Shown in pieces: positions 44,195 through 52,718 of a stretch of DNA of 64,000 bases. Source of the stretch: Leptofilum sp965223285. Lineage in GTDB: Bacteria; Chloroflexota; Anaerolineae; Promineifilales; Promineifilaceae. The stretch covers positions 186,001-250,000 of the forward strand of contig NZ_OZ244997.1 of assembly GCF_965223285.1 (NCBI RefSeq), given 5' to 3'. The position numbers and the translations under genes were made by a program. Below the pieces are notes generated by a model. The model was not told the DNA's origin and searched no databases. It saw nothing but the letters and a program-made list of their open reading frames with translations. The stretch's first letter is position 1. Every line of letters starts with the position of its first letter.

Positions 44195-45199
44195 ATGATT
44201 ACTGAACTGATTAATGGCAGCGATGTGTTTACCCTGCTAGCCGAGGAGTGGGATACATTGGCCCAACAAGGCATGACCGACACGCCATTCCAGACGCTAG
44301 CTTACCAAAAAGCGTGGTGGACACATCTGCATCCCGAAAACGGCCGTCTGCACACCCTCACCGTCCGCAACGAGGAAAAAGAACTATTGGCTATCGCCTG
44401 CCTATACAACGTCGATGGCAATCTCTACTTTAACGGCTGTGTAGAAGAAACCGATTATCTCGACCTGATTGCTGCGCCAGATCATGCCGAGATAGCCTGG
44501 CAAGCGATTATAGACTGCTTGTGTAGCCCTAACTTTCCTGAATGGCACAGCATTGATTTGTGCAATATTCCTGAAGCCTCCCCCTCGCGCTCCATTTTGT
44601 CTCACGAGGCACAGCGGAGAGGTTTTTTGTTTGATGAACAAGTAAATGAAGTTTGCCCAATTATTCCCTTGGCCAATACGTTTGAGGAATATCTGGCAGG
44701 CATCGACAGTAAACAGCGGCGGGAAATTAACCGCAAGCTGCGCCGGGCCAAAGGTGCCGACGCCCAGCTTGTGATGGTGGGACCAGAGGATGATATCGAG
44801 ACGGCCGTCTCTGACTTCCTGGACCTGCTGCAAAAAAGTACTTTTGAAAAACGGGATTGGCTCAATGACGGCCGTCGCGCCGTGTTTTACGAAGCAGCCC
44901 ACGCGGCCCAAAAAGCAGGCACGCTGCAACTGCTGTTTATGGAAGTGGGCGGCAAAAAAGCAGCCGGGCTGTTCAACTTTGATTACAAAGATCGCATTTG
45001 GGTGTACAACTCCGGTCTGGACCCCGCTTTGTTTGGTGCCTTGAGCCTGGGCGTGGTTATTACCGCCAAAGCAATTGAATATGGTATTGAAAACGGCCGT
45101 AAAACCTTCGACTTCCTACGCGGCAATGAAACCTATAAATACCGCTTTGGTGCTCAAGACACCACCATTTATCGAATTCAACTCAAGCCAGCCTCTTAA
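44195..45199 (+). CDS. FemAB/BioF2-like GNAT acyltransferase (PF13480)
   Basis: The 334-residue protein matches the BioF2-like/CelD acetyltransferase family. Features seen are W-D-T-L-A near residue 24, a central R-R-E-I-N-R-K-L-R-R-A basic segment (about 175-185), and a C-terminal acyltransferase core with L-Q-L-L-F-M-E-V-G-G-K-K-A-A-G-L, the V-Y-N-S-G-L-D-P strand and R-G-N-E-x-Y-K-Y-R-F-G at about 310-320. Members build exopolysaccharide or cell-envelope glycans. A GT4 glycosyltransferase follows after 17 bp, which fits such a role. The ribosome-binding site is weak. Confidence 0.82.
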   Translation: MITELINGSDVFTLLAEEWDTLAQQGMTDTPFQTLAYQKAWWTHLHPENGRLHTLTVRNEEKELLAIACLYNVDGNLYFNGCVEETDYLDLIAAPDHAEIAWQAIIDCLCSPNFPEWHSIDLCNIPEASPSRSILSHEAQRRGFLFDEQVNEVCPIIPLANTFEEYLAGIDSKQRREINRKLRRAKGADAQLVMVGPEDDIETAVSDFLDLLQKSTFEKRDWLNDGRRAVFYEAAHAAQKAGTLQLLFMEVGGKKAAGLFNFDYKDRIWVYNSGLDPALFGALSLGVVITAKAIEYGIENGRKTFDFLRGNETYKYRFGAQDTTIYRIQLKPAS

Positions 45200-45216
45200 A
45201 CCTGTTGGAGCAAAAC

Positions 45217-46494
45217 ATGACAAACGCAGCTAGACCAAAAATCAAGCGTATCGCCATGCTCAGCGTGCACACCTGCCCACTGGCCATGCTTGGCGGCAAA
45301 AAAACCGGCGGCATGAACGTCTACGTCCGCGACTTTAGCCGCGAGCTAGGCCACCAGGGCATTCTTGTTGATGTCTTCACCCGCTCACAAGATGATTGCG
45401 TACCCCGCATCGTGCACGATTTGGGCAGCGGAGGCCGCGTCATTCACATACCTGCTGGGCCAGAAAAACCAATTCCAGTTGATCAGGTGGCCAACTTTCT
45501 AGATGAATTTACTGCCAACGTACTCACCTTTGCCGCCAGCGAGAACATTCAGTACGACCTCATCCACAGCCATTACTGGCTTTCTGGTTTGGTGGCCGAC
45601 AAGCTGCGTGATGCCTGGCAGATTCCCATCGTCCACATGTTCCACACCCTGGGCCACATGAAAAACCAGATCGCCCAAAGCGACAGCCAACGCGCCTCAA
45701 AAGCCCGCCTGGCTGGTGAATACAAGGTCATGGAGCTGGCCGACAAGCTCATTGCCGCCACCCCTGCTGAAGAAGCCCAGCTTCTTGAACTTTACGATGC
45801 CGATGCCGCCAAAATCGCTATCATTCCGCCCGGCGTTGATTTGGAGCGTTTCCAACCAATTGCCAAAGATGTAGCGAAAAAGCGCGTTGGCATCCCCTGT
45901 GGTGACACCAACATCCTGTTTGCCGGGCGCATCGAACCACTTAAGGGCATCGACACAATGCTGCGTGCAATGGCCCTGATTCAGAAACGCCGTCCCGAAG
46001 TGCTAGAAAACGCCTGCATGGCCATCATCGGCGGCGATCCGTGGGCAGACGACCTGGACGATGAAATGGCTCGCCTGCAACAACTTCGGCACGATTTAGA
46101 TATTCATGATTTGGTGACATTTTTGGGTGCCAAAGACCAAGAAATTTTGCCCAACTATTACGCCGCCGCTGAGATGGTAGTCATGCCCTCACATTACGAA
46201 AGTTTCGGCATGGTAGCCTTGGAGGCAATGGCAATGGGCACCCCCGTCATTGCCTCAGAGGTGGGCGGTTTGGCGCATCTAGTGAAGCATAGGACGACCG
46301 GCTATCACGTGCCGAGCCGCGACCCGGAAGTATTAGCCACACGCATCTACGAACTGCTGGCGAATAAGGATTGCCGCCAACTGCTGGGCCAACAGGCCCG
46401 TGAGTACGCCAAACGGTATGCTTGGCCAAACATTGTTAACAGGATGATGGCAGTTTATGAAGAACTCTTAGTAGAGGAAATGACTGTCGAGTAA
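45217..46494 (+). CDS. GT4-family glycosyltransferase (MshA/sucrose-phosphate-synthase-like)
   Basis: The 425-residue GT-B enzyme begins with an acceptor half containing G-G-K-K-T-G-G-M-N-V-Y-V and H-S-H-Y-W-L-S-G. The donor half has F-A-G-R-I-E-P-L-K-G, then S-H-Y-E-S-F-G-M-V-A-L-E-A-M-A-M-G-T-P-V-I-A, the E-x7-E signature of GT4. The opening motif is typical of the MshA/sucrose-synthase branch of GT4; the real acceptor is unknown. I chose the ATG at 45217, preceded by GGAG with a 6-bp spacer; a TTG 12 bp upstream is less likely. It is probably co-transcribed with the FemAB-like gene. Confidence 0.9.
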   Translation: MTNAARPKIKRIAMLSVHTCPLAMLGGKKTGGMNVYVRDFSRELGHQGILVDVFTRSQDDCVPRIVHDLGSGGRVIHIPAGPEKPIPVDQVANFLDEFTANVLTFAASENIQYDLIHSHYWLSGLVADKLRDAWQIPIVHMFHTLGHMKNQIAQSDSQRASKARLAGEYKVMELADKLIAATPAEEAQLLELYDADAAKIAIIPPGVDLERFQPIAKDVAKKRVGIPCGDTNILFAGRIEPLKGIDTMLRAMALIQKRRPEVLENACMAIIGGDPWADDLDDEMARLQQLRHDLDIHDLVTFLGAKDQEILPNYYAAAEMVVMPSHYESFGMVALEAMAMGTPVIASEVGGLAHLVKHRTTGYHVPSRDPEVLATRIYELLANKDCRQLLGQQAREYAKRYAWPNIVNRMMAVYEELLVEEMTVE

Positions 46495-46513
46495 TTGTCA
46501 ATCCAAATGAAAT

Positions 46514-46550
46514 GAGGAATCTTTCATCTCGCCTGATCAAAAGATTCCTC
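46514..46550. terminator. Hairpin between convergent GT4 and serS genes
   Basis: GAGGAATCTTT (46514-46524) pairs perfectly with AAAGATTCCTC (46540-46550) over a 15-nt loop. It is well placed to end both convergent transcripts, although no T-run follows. Confidence 0.6.
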
Positions 46551-46584
46551 ACGACTTTGGTGATTCGGATGACAGTTTCCCTCC

Positions 46585-47946
46585 CTATTCTGGCTCAATC
46601 ACCTCAAGGCCGCCCATATACGGCCGTAATACCTCCGGCACTACTATCGACCCGTCCGCCTGCTGATTGTTCTCCATGATGGCGATCATAACGCGGGGCA
46701 ACGCCAGGCCACTGGCGTTAAGCGTATGTGGGTAGCGCAGTTTGCCCCCCTCTGCGGGACGGTACTTGATGTTCGAGCGCCGCGCCTGAAAATCCTCCGA
46801 ATTACTGATCGAGCTAACCTCCAACCACTCACCACAGCCTGCGGCCCACACCTCAATGTCGTAGGTTTTGGTCATGGCAAAGCCCACGTCTCCAGTAGCC
46901 AAATCCACAAAGCGGTAACGAAACCCCAGCGCATCGCAAATATCTTGGGCGTACTGTTTCATATCTTCTAGCACCTCGTAGCTCTTGTCTGGATGCACAA
47001 ATTGGTACATTTCTACCTTGTCGAACTGGTGGCCGCGCTTGATGCCGCGCACGTCCTTGCCTGCGCTCATCTTTTCGCGCCGCCAGCAAGGAGTGTAGGC
47101 CACATATTTCAGCGGCAGGTCGGCCTCATCCAGAATTTCGTCGCGGTGCAGGTTGGTTAGGGCAATTTCGGCCGTGCCCAGCCACATAAAATCTTCTTCC
47201 GCGTCCCGGTAAATGTTGTCGAAGAATTTGGGCAGCTGCCCGGCACCTTCAAACACCTGCGAGCGCACCATGAACGGCGGATAGATTTCCGTAAAGCCAT
47301 GCTGCTCCAAATGGTAGTTGAGCATGAACTGGATGAGTGCCCGCTGTAGGCGTGCCCCTGCCCCGCGCAGCACATAAAAGCGGCTGCCGCTCAGCTTCAC
47401 ACCTCGGTCAAAGTCAATGATGTTCAAGGCTGGCCCCAGCTCCCAATGCGGCTTTGGCTCAAAATCGAACTGCGGCTCAGGGGCACCTTGCGGCTCATGG
47501 AAGATGTTATGTTCCTCATCTGGGCCAACCGGCACGCTTTCATGCACCAAATTTGGCACCCACAGCAAATTTTCATGCAAACGCGTTTCCACTTCGCGGA
47601 GTTCCTCGTCGAAGATGGCAATTTGCTCACCGATTTTGCGGGGGGCGTTTTTGGCTTCCTCGGCCTGAGCAGCGAGTGTTTCTACTTCTGCCCGCAGCGC
47701 GTCAGCCTCGGGGCCATCCGCCATGCGGCGCAACTCCGCCTCTTTTTTCTTGAGAGGACCCATGAGCCGCCCAATCTCCTTGGAGGCACTGTTGCGTTTT
47801 TGGCGCAGGGCTTCTACTTCTTGCAAAATCTCACGGCGACGGCCGTCATCGGCCAAAATCTCATCAATGGGGGCATCGTTGTTGCGCTTGGCAACCTGTT
47901 CTTTTACCCACTCTGGTTTTTCACGAATCAAGTTTATGTCAAGCAT
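46585..47946 (-). CDS. serS: Seryl-tRNA synthetase
   Basis: The 453-residue class II enzyme charges tRNA-Ser. The N-terminal long antiparallel coiled coil (about 30-100) is followed by the catalytic domain. Motif 2 is seen as C-W-R-R-E-K (about residue 295) and motif 3 as L-P-R-V-M-I-A-I-M-E-N near the end. The start L-D-I-N-L-I-R-E is the usual SerS N-terminus; the ATG at 47946 has GGAGG 5 bp upstream, so the slightly longer frame is not used. The leader carries a T-box and its promoter is visible at 48278-48306. Length is normal for the family. Confidence 0.97.
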   Translation of the reverse strand: MLDINLIREKPEWVKEQVAKRNNDAPIDEILADDGRRREILQEVEALRQKRNSASKEIGRLMGPLKKKEAELRRMADGPEADALRAEVETLAAQAEEAKNAPRKIGEQIAIFDEELREVETRLHENLLWVPNLVHESVPVGPDEEHNIFHEPQGAPEPQFDFEPKPHWELGPALNIIDFDRGVKLSGSRFYVLRGAGARLQRALIQFMLNYHLEQHGFTEIYPPFMVRSQVFEGAGQLPKFFDNIYRDAEEDFMWLGTAEIALTNLHRDEILDEADLPLKYVAYTPCWRREKMSAGKDVRGIKRGHQFDKVEMYQFVHPDKSYEVLEDMKQYAQDICDALGFRYRFVDLATGDVGFAMTKTYDIEVWAAGCGEWLEVSSISNSEDFQARRSNIKYRPAEGGKLRYPHTLNASGLALPRVMIAIMENNQQADGSIVVPEVLRPYMGGLEVIEPE

Positions 47947-47956
47947 GTTATCCTCC

Positions 47957-48029
47957 AAAGTTGCTAGTGGTTGGTGGTTAGTGGCTAGTTTTTTCTACCA
48001 GCCACCAGCCACTAGCAACTAACCACTAA
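47957..48029. repeat. Quasi-palindromic GGTTAGTGG-type repeat before serS
   Basis: Words such as TAGTGGTTGGTGGTTAGTGG occur in direct array on one side of a TTTTTTC centre, and their complements occur on the other, forming an imperfect long hairpin. It sits between the T-box terminator and the serS ribosome-binding site. A sister copy lies at 57836-57900 before aroB. Confidence 0.7.
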
Positions 48030-48030
48030 A

Positions 48031-48270
48031 AATAAAAAGCCCCCCCGTCTCTATTTCCAGGACGAGGGGGCCCGTGGTGCCACCTGGTTTTGCCGGCGAA
48101 CTGATTACCGACCTCAAAAAGCTGTAACGGGCTGACCCGGCTTGCCTTGTTTCGGCAGCGACTCTAGAGTGGATTTCCGGTTTCACAATCATTCGCTTGC
48201 ACCATCCGCGAACTCTCTGGGGACTGTAACGGCCGTACTCATCTCTGTCATCGTCGGTGTGTGTTTTGTT
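48031..48270 (-). promoter_or_regulatory. T-box riboswitch leader of serS
   Basis: The minus strand carries the T-box core AGGTGGCACCACGGG (48071-48085). Upstream, stem I has an apical G-G-A-T-G-G-T-G segment near 48200-48210. A terminator hairpin, GGGCCCCCTCGTCC pairing with the GACGGGGGGGC arm and followed by TTTTTATTTTT, occupies 48031-48073. A Ser codon, TCC (48171-48173), in the sequence AAATCCACTC is a plausible specifier. In known T-boxes uncharged cognate tRNA stabilises the antiterminator; here uncharged tRNA-Ser should raise serS expression. Confidence 0.9.
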
Positions 48271-48277
48271 GTGGGGC

Positions 48278-48306
48278 ATTATAGCTGGGGGGGAAACGGC
48301 CGTCAA
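48278..48306 (-). promoter_or_regulatory. Promoter of serS, -35 box overlapping an ACGGCCGT palindrome
   Basis: On the minus strand TTGACG (48301-48306) and TATAAT (48278-48283) are spaced exactly 17 bp apart. The -35 box runs into ACGGCCGT. The predicted transcript start lies directly before the T-box. Confidence 0.75.
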
Positions 48307-48442
48307 CCGATGGCAACAAGCGAACACGGTATGTTAGAATATGGTTTTATCTAAACAGGCCTGTTTGCATCTCAACTATAGTTTGTCACATTAAAATTCC
48401 AGTGGCCAACACGCCAAGTTTAATTTACCTATTGAGGAACCA

Positions 48443-49393
48443 ATGAAAAAAATCTCTGTTGCCATCATATTCTTCAGTTTGATTCTCACTTCCTGCACCC
48501 CTCAACCCAAAATCATTGGGTGGTCATTAATTCGTCCATCCAACTCCCCGCCCCCACTGTTTCACAGCAGCAGTGCCTACAACTCAACTCAAAATGAAGG
48601 CGTTGTATTTGGCGGAATCACAAATGATGATTGGTCCAATGAAACGTGGCTTTGGAAAAATGGCAATTGGCAAAAGGCAAGTCCTGCTGTTCGGCCACCT
48701 GCTCGTGAAAAAGCTGCAATGGCTTATGACCTGGCCCAAAACAAAATCATTCTCTTTGGCGGCATGTTTAATAGTGCCGTGTTTGATGATACTTGGGTCT
48801 GGGATGGTCATAATTGGCAGGTGATAAATCCTGCTCACACCCCCCCTGCTAGATGTTGCCATGCAATGGCTTTCGACAGTAACCAAGAAAAAGTTGTATT
48901 GTACGGTGGTTGGAATAATGTCACGGGCGAATTTTTCAGTGATACCTGGGTGTGGGATGGCAATGATTGGGCTGAAGTCACTTGTTGTAATGCGCCACCT
49001 GCATCAGGCCATACAATGCTAAACTTTTTTGCTCGAAAAGAGATCATAACTTTAAGCTCATCCAATGATGGCATATGGATTTGGGATGGCACGCTCTGGC
49101 AAAATCCTGTCATTGATTTACCTCCTGCCCGACAAGATAGCCGATTAGTATTTTACGATGAATATGAACAGGCAGTTTTGTTTGCTGGCATTCATGAAGG
49201 CGAATTTCTCAATGACACGTGGACATTTGATGGGAAGACTTGGACTATGCTGAGCTTACCAACACAGCCCGCTGCACGTTACGGACACAGTATGTTTTAC
49301 GACCGCCAACGTCAAAGCGTTATTCTCTTCGGGGGAGCAGATGAAGATGGTGTAATAGGTGATACCTGGGAATTTGTTTTGCCAGAAAATTAA
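48443..49393 (+). CDS. Kelch-repeat lipoprotein
   Basis: The 316-residue protein has a lipoprotein signal peptide with lipobox L-T-S-C (Cys at about residue 18). About five Kelch-type repeats of roughly 50 residues follow. Each has P-P-A-R-x-x-x-A-M-x-Y/F-D, V/I-x-L-F/Y-G-G and D-T-W-x-W-D-G-x-x-W. It should fold as a beta-propeller on the outer face of the membrane. Binding partner is unknown. The gene has no ACGGCCGT copy and is more A/T-rich than its neighbours, which may mean more recent acquisition. It is not part of an operon. Confidence 0.88.
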   Translation: MKKISVAIIFFSLILTSCTPQPKIIGWSLIRPSNSPPPLFHSSSAYNSTQNEGVVFGGITNDDWSNETWLWKNGNWQKASPAVRPPAREKAAMAYDLAQNKIILFGGMFNSAVFDDTWVWDGHNWQVINPAHTPPARCCHAMAFDSNQEKVVLYGGWNNVTGEFFSDTWVWDGNDWAEVTCCNAPPASGHTMLNFFARKEIITLSSSNDGIWIWDGTLWQNPVIDLPPARQDSRLVFYDEYEQAVLFAGIHEGEFLNDTWTFDGKTWTMLSLPTQPAARYGHSMFYDRQRQSVILFGGADEDGVIGDTWEFVLPEN

Positions 49394-49435
49394 TCTTCGA
49401 CATTGTCTAAAACGTCAACAAGGTAAAAATTAACC

Positions 49436-50284
49436 TCAAAAAAAGTATTCATGGAAGTCAGCAACGGCCGTATACCCTATCTTCTCATAAATGTGGTTGG
49501 AGACAGGGTTGCTCAAATCTGTAAACAGCGTGCAAAACTGATAACCCTCGTCCAGCAGCTGCTGGCTGAGCGTGGCCACGCAGGCGGTGGCGTAGCCGCG
49601 ACCGCGCAGTTCGGCGGGCGTGTAGACCAGCGTGACCGTGATGCCGTGCCGGGTCGGCCGTGCTTTGGCCGCCATCGTTACTGGCTCCCCCGCTTCGTTT
49701 TCCCACAAAAACAGATCCCCATTCTGGATTTTGCCCCGCGCCAAAAGCTCGACTGCTTCTAAATCATCTTGAATGTTCGCATCTTTGTGGAAACCTTGAA
49801 TCCACGCCACGGTGCGCTCAAAATCATCGGCTGCAGCTAAACGTAGCTTGCCTGAGGGCAATTTTAAGGGCTGCACTTGCCTTAGCTCAAAGACACGCTG
49901 CATCATGCCGGGTTTGGGAGGCCGATTATTACCTCGCTCCCACATCTTCGCCCACGAATCAGCCACATTAGCAGGCCCCAGCACCGCAGGCACCGTCCAG
50001 CAAGTTCCTACCAACGCTTTGCCCAATGCCTCCACCACCGGTTGACAGTCGTCCAGATGGCTGTAAAGCACCATTTTCCGTGGTGGTGTCATCAAGGCGG
50101 CTCCGACCAGTTTGCCATCGCCCTCAACGAGCGCGAGAAACGGCCGTGTCCGCCGCCGAGGTGGACTTTGACTGAGACGAAAGGCAATTCCCAGCATCAA
50201 CCCATTTAAAACTTCGTACGCTTCTAGATATGGCAAAGCCGTCTTCAGAAATTCAGTTGCATTTCTAAAAGTGATTACCCTCAT
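49436..50284 (-). CDS. GNAT-family N-acetyltransferase
   Basis: The 282-residue protein has an N-terminal half of uncertain fold and a C-terminal GNAT domain (about 150-275). The acetyl-CoA loop reads L-R-G-R-G-Y-A-T-A-C-V-A near residue 232 (the R/Q-x-x-G-x-G/A pattern), followed by C-T-L-F-T-D-L-S-N-P-V-S-N-H-I-Y-E-K-I-G-Y. The substrate is unknown. AGGAG precedes the ATG by 8 bp. It follows the VOC-family gene by 11 bp on the same strand, so the two form an operon. Confidence 0.87.
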   Translation of the reverse strand: MRVITFRNATEFLKTALPYLEAYEVLNGLMLGIAFRLSQSPPRRRTRPFLALVEGDGKLVGAALMTPPRKMVLYSHLDDCQPVVEALGKALVGTCWTVPAVLGPANVADSWAKMWERGNNRPPKPGMMQRVFELRQVQPLKLPSGKLRLAAADDFERTVAWIQGFHKDANIQDDLEAVELLARGKIQNGDLFLWENEAGEPVTMAAKARPTRHGITVTLVYTPAELRGRGYATACVATLSQQLLDEGYQFCTLFTDLSNPVSNHIYEKIGYTAVADFHEYFF

Positions 50285-50295
50285 TTGGAAAACTC

Positions 50296-50721
50296 CTAAC
50301 TTTCAAGACGCTGAAGGATGGGATGACCATCCTTCAGCTCAAGCAAATCCCACAGGTTGCCGTACAAATCGGCAAAGACGGCCACCGTGCCATAGGCAGC
50401 TTCTTTTGGTTCGCGGATGAACGGGACGCCTTTAGCGCGCATGGCGTGGTAATCGCGCCAAAAATCATCGGTGTGCAGGAAGAGGAAGACGCGCCCACCC
50501 GTCTGGTTGCCAATGAACGGTTCTTGTTCCGGCTTGGAGGCGCGAGCCAGCAGCAGCGTTGTGCCGCTGACACCAGGCGGGGCAACCACCACCCATCGCT
50601 TATCCTGCTCTGGCTGGTATGTATCTTCAATAAGGGAAAAGTTGAGTTTTTCGGTATAAAAAGCGATGGCCTCGTCGTAATCCCGCACGACCAAGGCAAT
50701 GTGAATAATTGCTTGTTTCAG
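50296..50721 (-). CDS. VOC-family (glyoxalase/bleomycin-resistance-like) protein, probable CTG start
   Basis: The 141-residue protein has the paired beta-alpha-beta-beta-beta modules of the vicinal-oxygen-chelate superfamily: an opening I-I-H-I-A-L-V-V-R-D-Y-D-E-A-I-A-F-Y, and a second module with F-A-D-L-Y-G-N-L-W-D-L-L-E. The substrate is unknown. The first strand is complete only if translation begins at CTG (50719-50721), which has AAAGGA 9 bp upstream. The next possible start, TTG at 50692-50694, would delete that strand. A CTG start is rare, so a sequence error upstream is an alternative. It is the first gene of a pair with the GNAT gene. Confidence 0.8.
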   Translation of the reverse strand: MKQAIIHIALVVRDYDEAIAFYTEKLNFSLIEDTYQPEQDKRWVVVAPPGVSGTTLLLARASKPEQEPFIGNQTGGRVFLFLHTDDFWRDYHAMRAKGVPFIREPKEAAYGTVAVFADLYGNLWDLLELKDGHPILQRLES

Positions 50722-50805
50722 AAATGCGTTTCCTTTCCACCGTAAACCTACCGAAAGGACGACCCTTGGAAAAAGTTGCGGTGGGAACCTGTGGGACAGT
50801 TTCTC

Positions 50806-52131
50806 TTAACGTGATGCAGCGGTCATTAAAATGCCGTGTCTGGCCCGCAATGTTACTAAGGCATGTTCTTCAATGGAGTGGTCAGGGACGAGCTTGAGTC
50901 GAAAACGCTGCAAGGTCATGGGCAAGATGATGATGCTTTCCATGAGGGCAAATTGATCACCAATACACTTGCGTGCCCCCGCGCCGAAGGGAATGTATGC
51001 ATAACGATGCCGGGCAGCTTCCTGCTCTGGCGTGAATCGTTCTGGGTTGAACGTTTCTGGCTCCGGCCAAAAAGTGGGGTGGCGATGCAAGGTGTAGGGG
51101 CTGACGGCCACAATCGACCCTTTTGGTATTTCGTAGCCGCCAATCTGGTCATCAACCAAAGCTCGGCGGCTAATGGACCAGGCTGACGGGTAGAGGCGCA
51201 TTGCCTCTTTGATGACCTTGTCGCAGTAAGTTAATTTTGGGAAATCGGCGACGGTGGGGGAACGGCCGTTCAAAACCACCTCTAACTCATCCTCAATCTG
51301 ACTAACGACCGCTGGCTGCTGGGCCAGCAAATACCAGAGCCAGCCCAGCGTGTTGGCGGTGGTTTCATGCCCGGCAATGAGCAATGACATCACCTCGTCC
51401 CGAATTTGCTGGTCACTCATTCCCTCACCGCTGTCTTCATATCGGGCCTGGATAAGCATATCTAGCAAATCGTGTTGTTCCGCGTGCGGCCGTTGCCGTC
51501 GCCGCTGAATCACGTCAAAAACAATCTCATCTAGTACCTTGAGGGTTTCCTGAAACCGCTTTCGCTTGGGTTTGGCAATCTCGATCAGCGTGTTAACAGC
51601 CTGGCCGATGCGCTCAGAGTGGGATTCCATGTCGTAGCCAAACAAGGTGCGGGACACAATGTTGAGCGTCAGCGTCATCATCTCGTTGGCCATGTCAAAC
51701 GGCCGTTTTTGCGCGGCATAACTCTCGATAATATCCAATGTCTCATGGGTGGCAGTAGCCATCAGATCGGCAAAGCGGGCCAGGTAGCGACGGTGGAAAA
51801 ATGGCTGCATGAGGCGGCGTTGCTTGCGCCACAGGGGATTTTCGCTGGTGAGTAACCCCTGCCCCGTCACGGCCTGGAGCATGTATTTGTTGAGGTGGGT
51901 ATCTTTATTGTAGATACGGCCGTTGCTCACCAAAATATGTTTCACAAAGTCGGGATGGTTGAACAGGAAGGCAGGTTCTGGCGTGGCCCGGTACTGCACC
52001 ACGTCGCCGTAGTCGCGGGTAAGCTGCAAAAAGAAGCGATGCGGTGCCCGTACTAGCTCTCGCGCCCCTCCCGAAAAAAAAGGCGGTTTCCGCAGGTTTC
52101 GTTCACTGATACCACTGGGTTTAGTATTCAT
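50806..52131 (-). CDS. Cytochrome P450
   Basis: The 441-residue soluble P450 has all the landmarks: the I-helix A-G-H-E-T-T-A-N near residue 250, the E-x-x-R motif in K-E-A-M-R-L-Y-P, P-E-R-F, and the heme loop F-G-A-G-A-R-K-C-I-G with the iron-ligating Cys389. There is no membrane anchor, so it needs a ferredoxin or similar redox partner, none of which is encoded nearby. It probably hydroxylates or epoxidises a lipid-like or xenobiotic substrate. It is transcribed alone, between the terminator at 52240 and the VOC gene. Confidence 0.95.
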   Translation of the reverse strand: MNTKPSGISERNLRKPPFFSGGARELVRAPHRFFLQLTRDYGDVVQYRATPEPAFLFNHPDFVKHILVSNGRIYNKDTHLNKYMLQAVTGQGLLTSENPLWRKQRRLMQPFFHRRYLARFADLMATATHETLDIIESYAAQKRPFDMANEMMTLTLNIVSRTLFGYDMESHSERIGQAVNTLIEIAKPKRKRFQETLKVLDEIVFDVIQRRRQRPHAEQHDLLDMLIQARYEDSGEGMSDQQIRDEVMSLLIAGHETTANTLGWLWYLLAQQPAVVSQIEDELEVVLNGRSPTVADFPKLTYCDKVIKEAMRLYPSAWSISRRALVDDQIGGYEIPKGSIVAVSPYTLHRHPTFWPEPETFNPERFTPEQEAARHRYAYIPFGAGARKCIGDQFALMESIIILPMTLQRFRLKLVPDHSIEEHALVTLRARHGILMTAASR

Positions 52132-52239
52132 TTTTCTCTAGGATACACAAAAAATTACGGCCGTTTCGCTTTCAACTAACCGTTAATTCGCCAATAAAAG
52201 TTAGCCATATCATACCCGAACGAGAAATGAAAACCCAAG

Positions 52240-52277
52240 AAAAAAGCCCGACGTGTTTTGCTGTCGGGCTTTTTTTT
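52240..52277. terminator. Strong bidirectional rho-independent terminator
   Basis: GCCCGAC (52246-52252) pairs with GTCGGGC (52263-52269), flanked by A-runs and T-runs on both sides. It lies about 100 bp beyond the stop of the interrupted membrane-protein gene and upstream of the P450 start. Confidence 0.88.
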
Positions 52278-52378
52278 GTAAACATGAAGAAAAGTTCTGC
52301 TTCAACCTTCATTGAGCCATTGTTGTATGATGGCTACAATCTCCTCGGCATTGCTCAACCCCCAACCAAATCGAATCA

Positions 52379-52718
52379 TCATCCCCTGGGCGTTTCAAAC
52401 CCAATGATTCCTCGATAATTTACAAATAAGAGCCTCAAGCCAAAAACACTTTCAAATGCAGCCAGTTTTTCGCCTGGTTGAATGACGTGTAGATTTTTCA
52501 CTTCACTAAATTGATAGCTTTGTATCCTTGACCAGGATGGCAAACTGAAACGCTGAATCTTGAAGTAATTGTTAGTAAGTTCCACAGTGACCTTTGACCA
52601 ATAATTCCAAATCAATAAATTCAGGGAACCAAATGCGGCTAGAAAAAAATACATGGTCAAACAAAACCAAGCGTGTCGTCCAAAAAAACCTAGACCTAAA
52701 ATAAAAAGGGTAAGTAAT
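52379..52718 (-). pseudogene. C-terminal fragment of a small membrane-protein gene split by an insertion sequence
   Basis: From the insertion site to the stop at 52379 the frame encodes a hydrophobic segment (L-T-L-F-I-L-G-L-G-F-F then further membrane residues), W-N-Y-W-S-K-V-T-V-E-L, and a C-terminal beta-rich part ending F-E-T-P-R-G. This resembles a small PH-like membrane protein but I assign no family. Joined to the fragment at 54194-54318 and minus one copy of the 6-bp duplication it gives a continuous 152-residue frame. The fragment alone has no start signal of its own. Confidence 0.85.
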
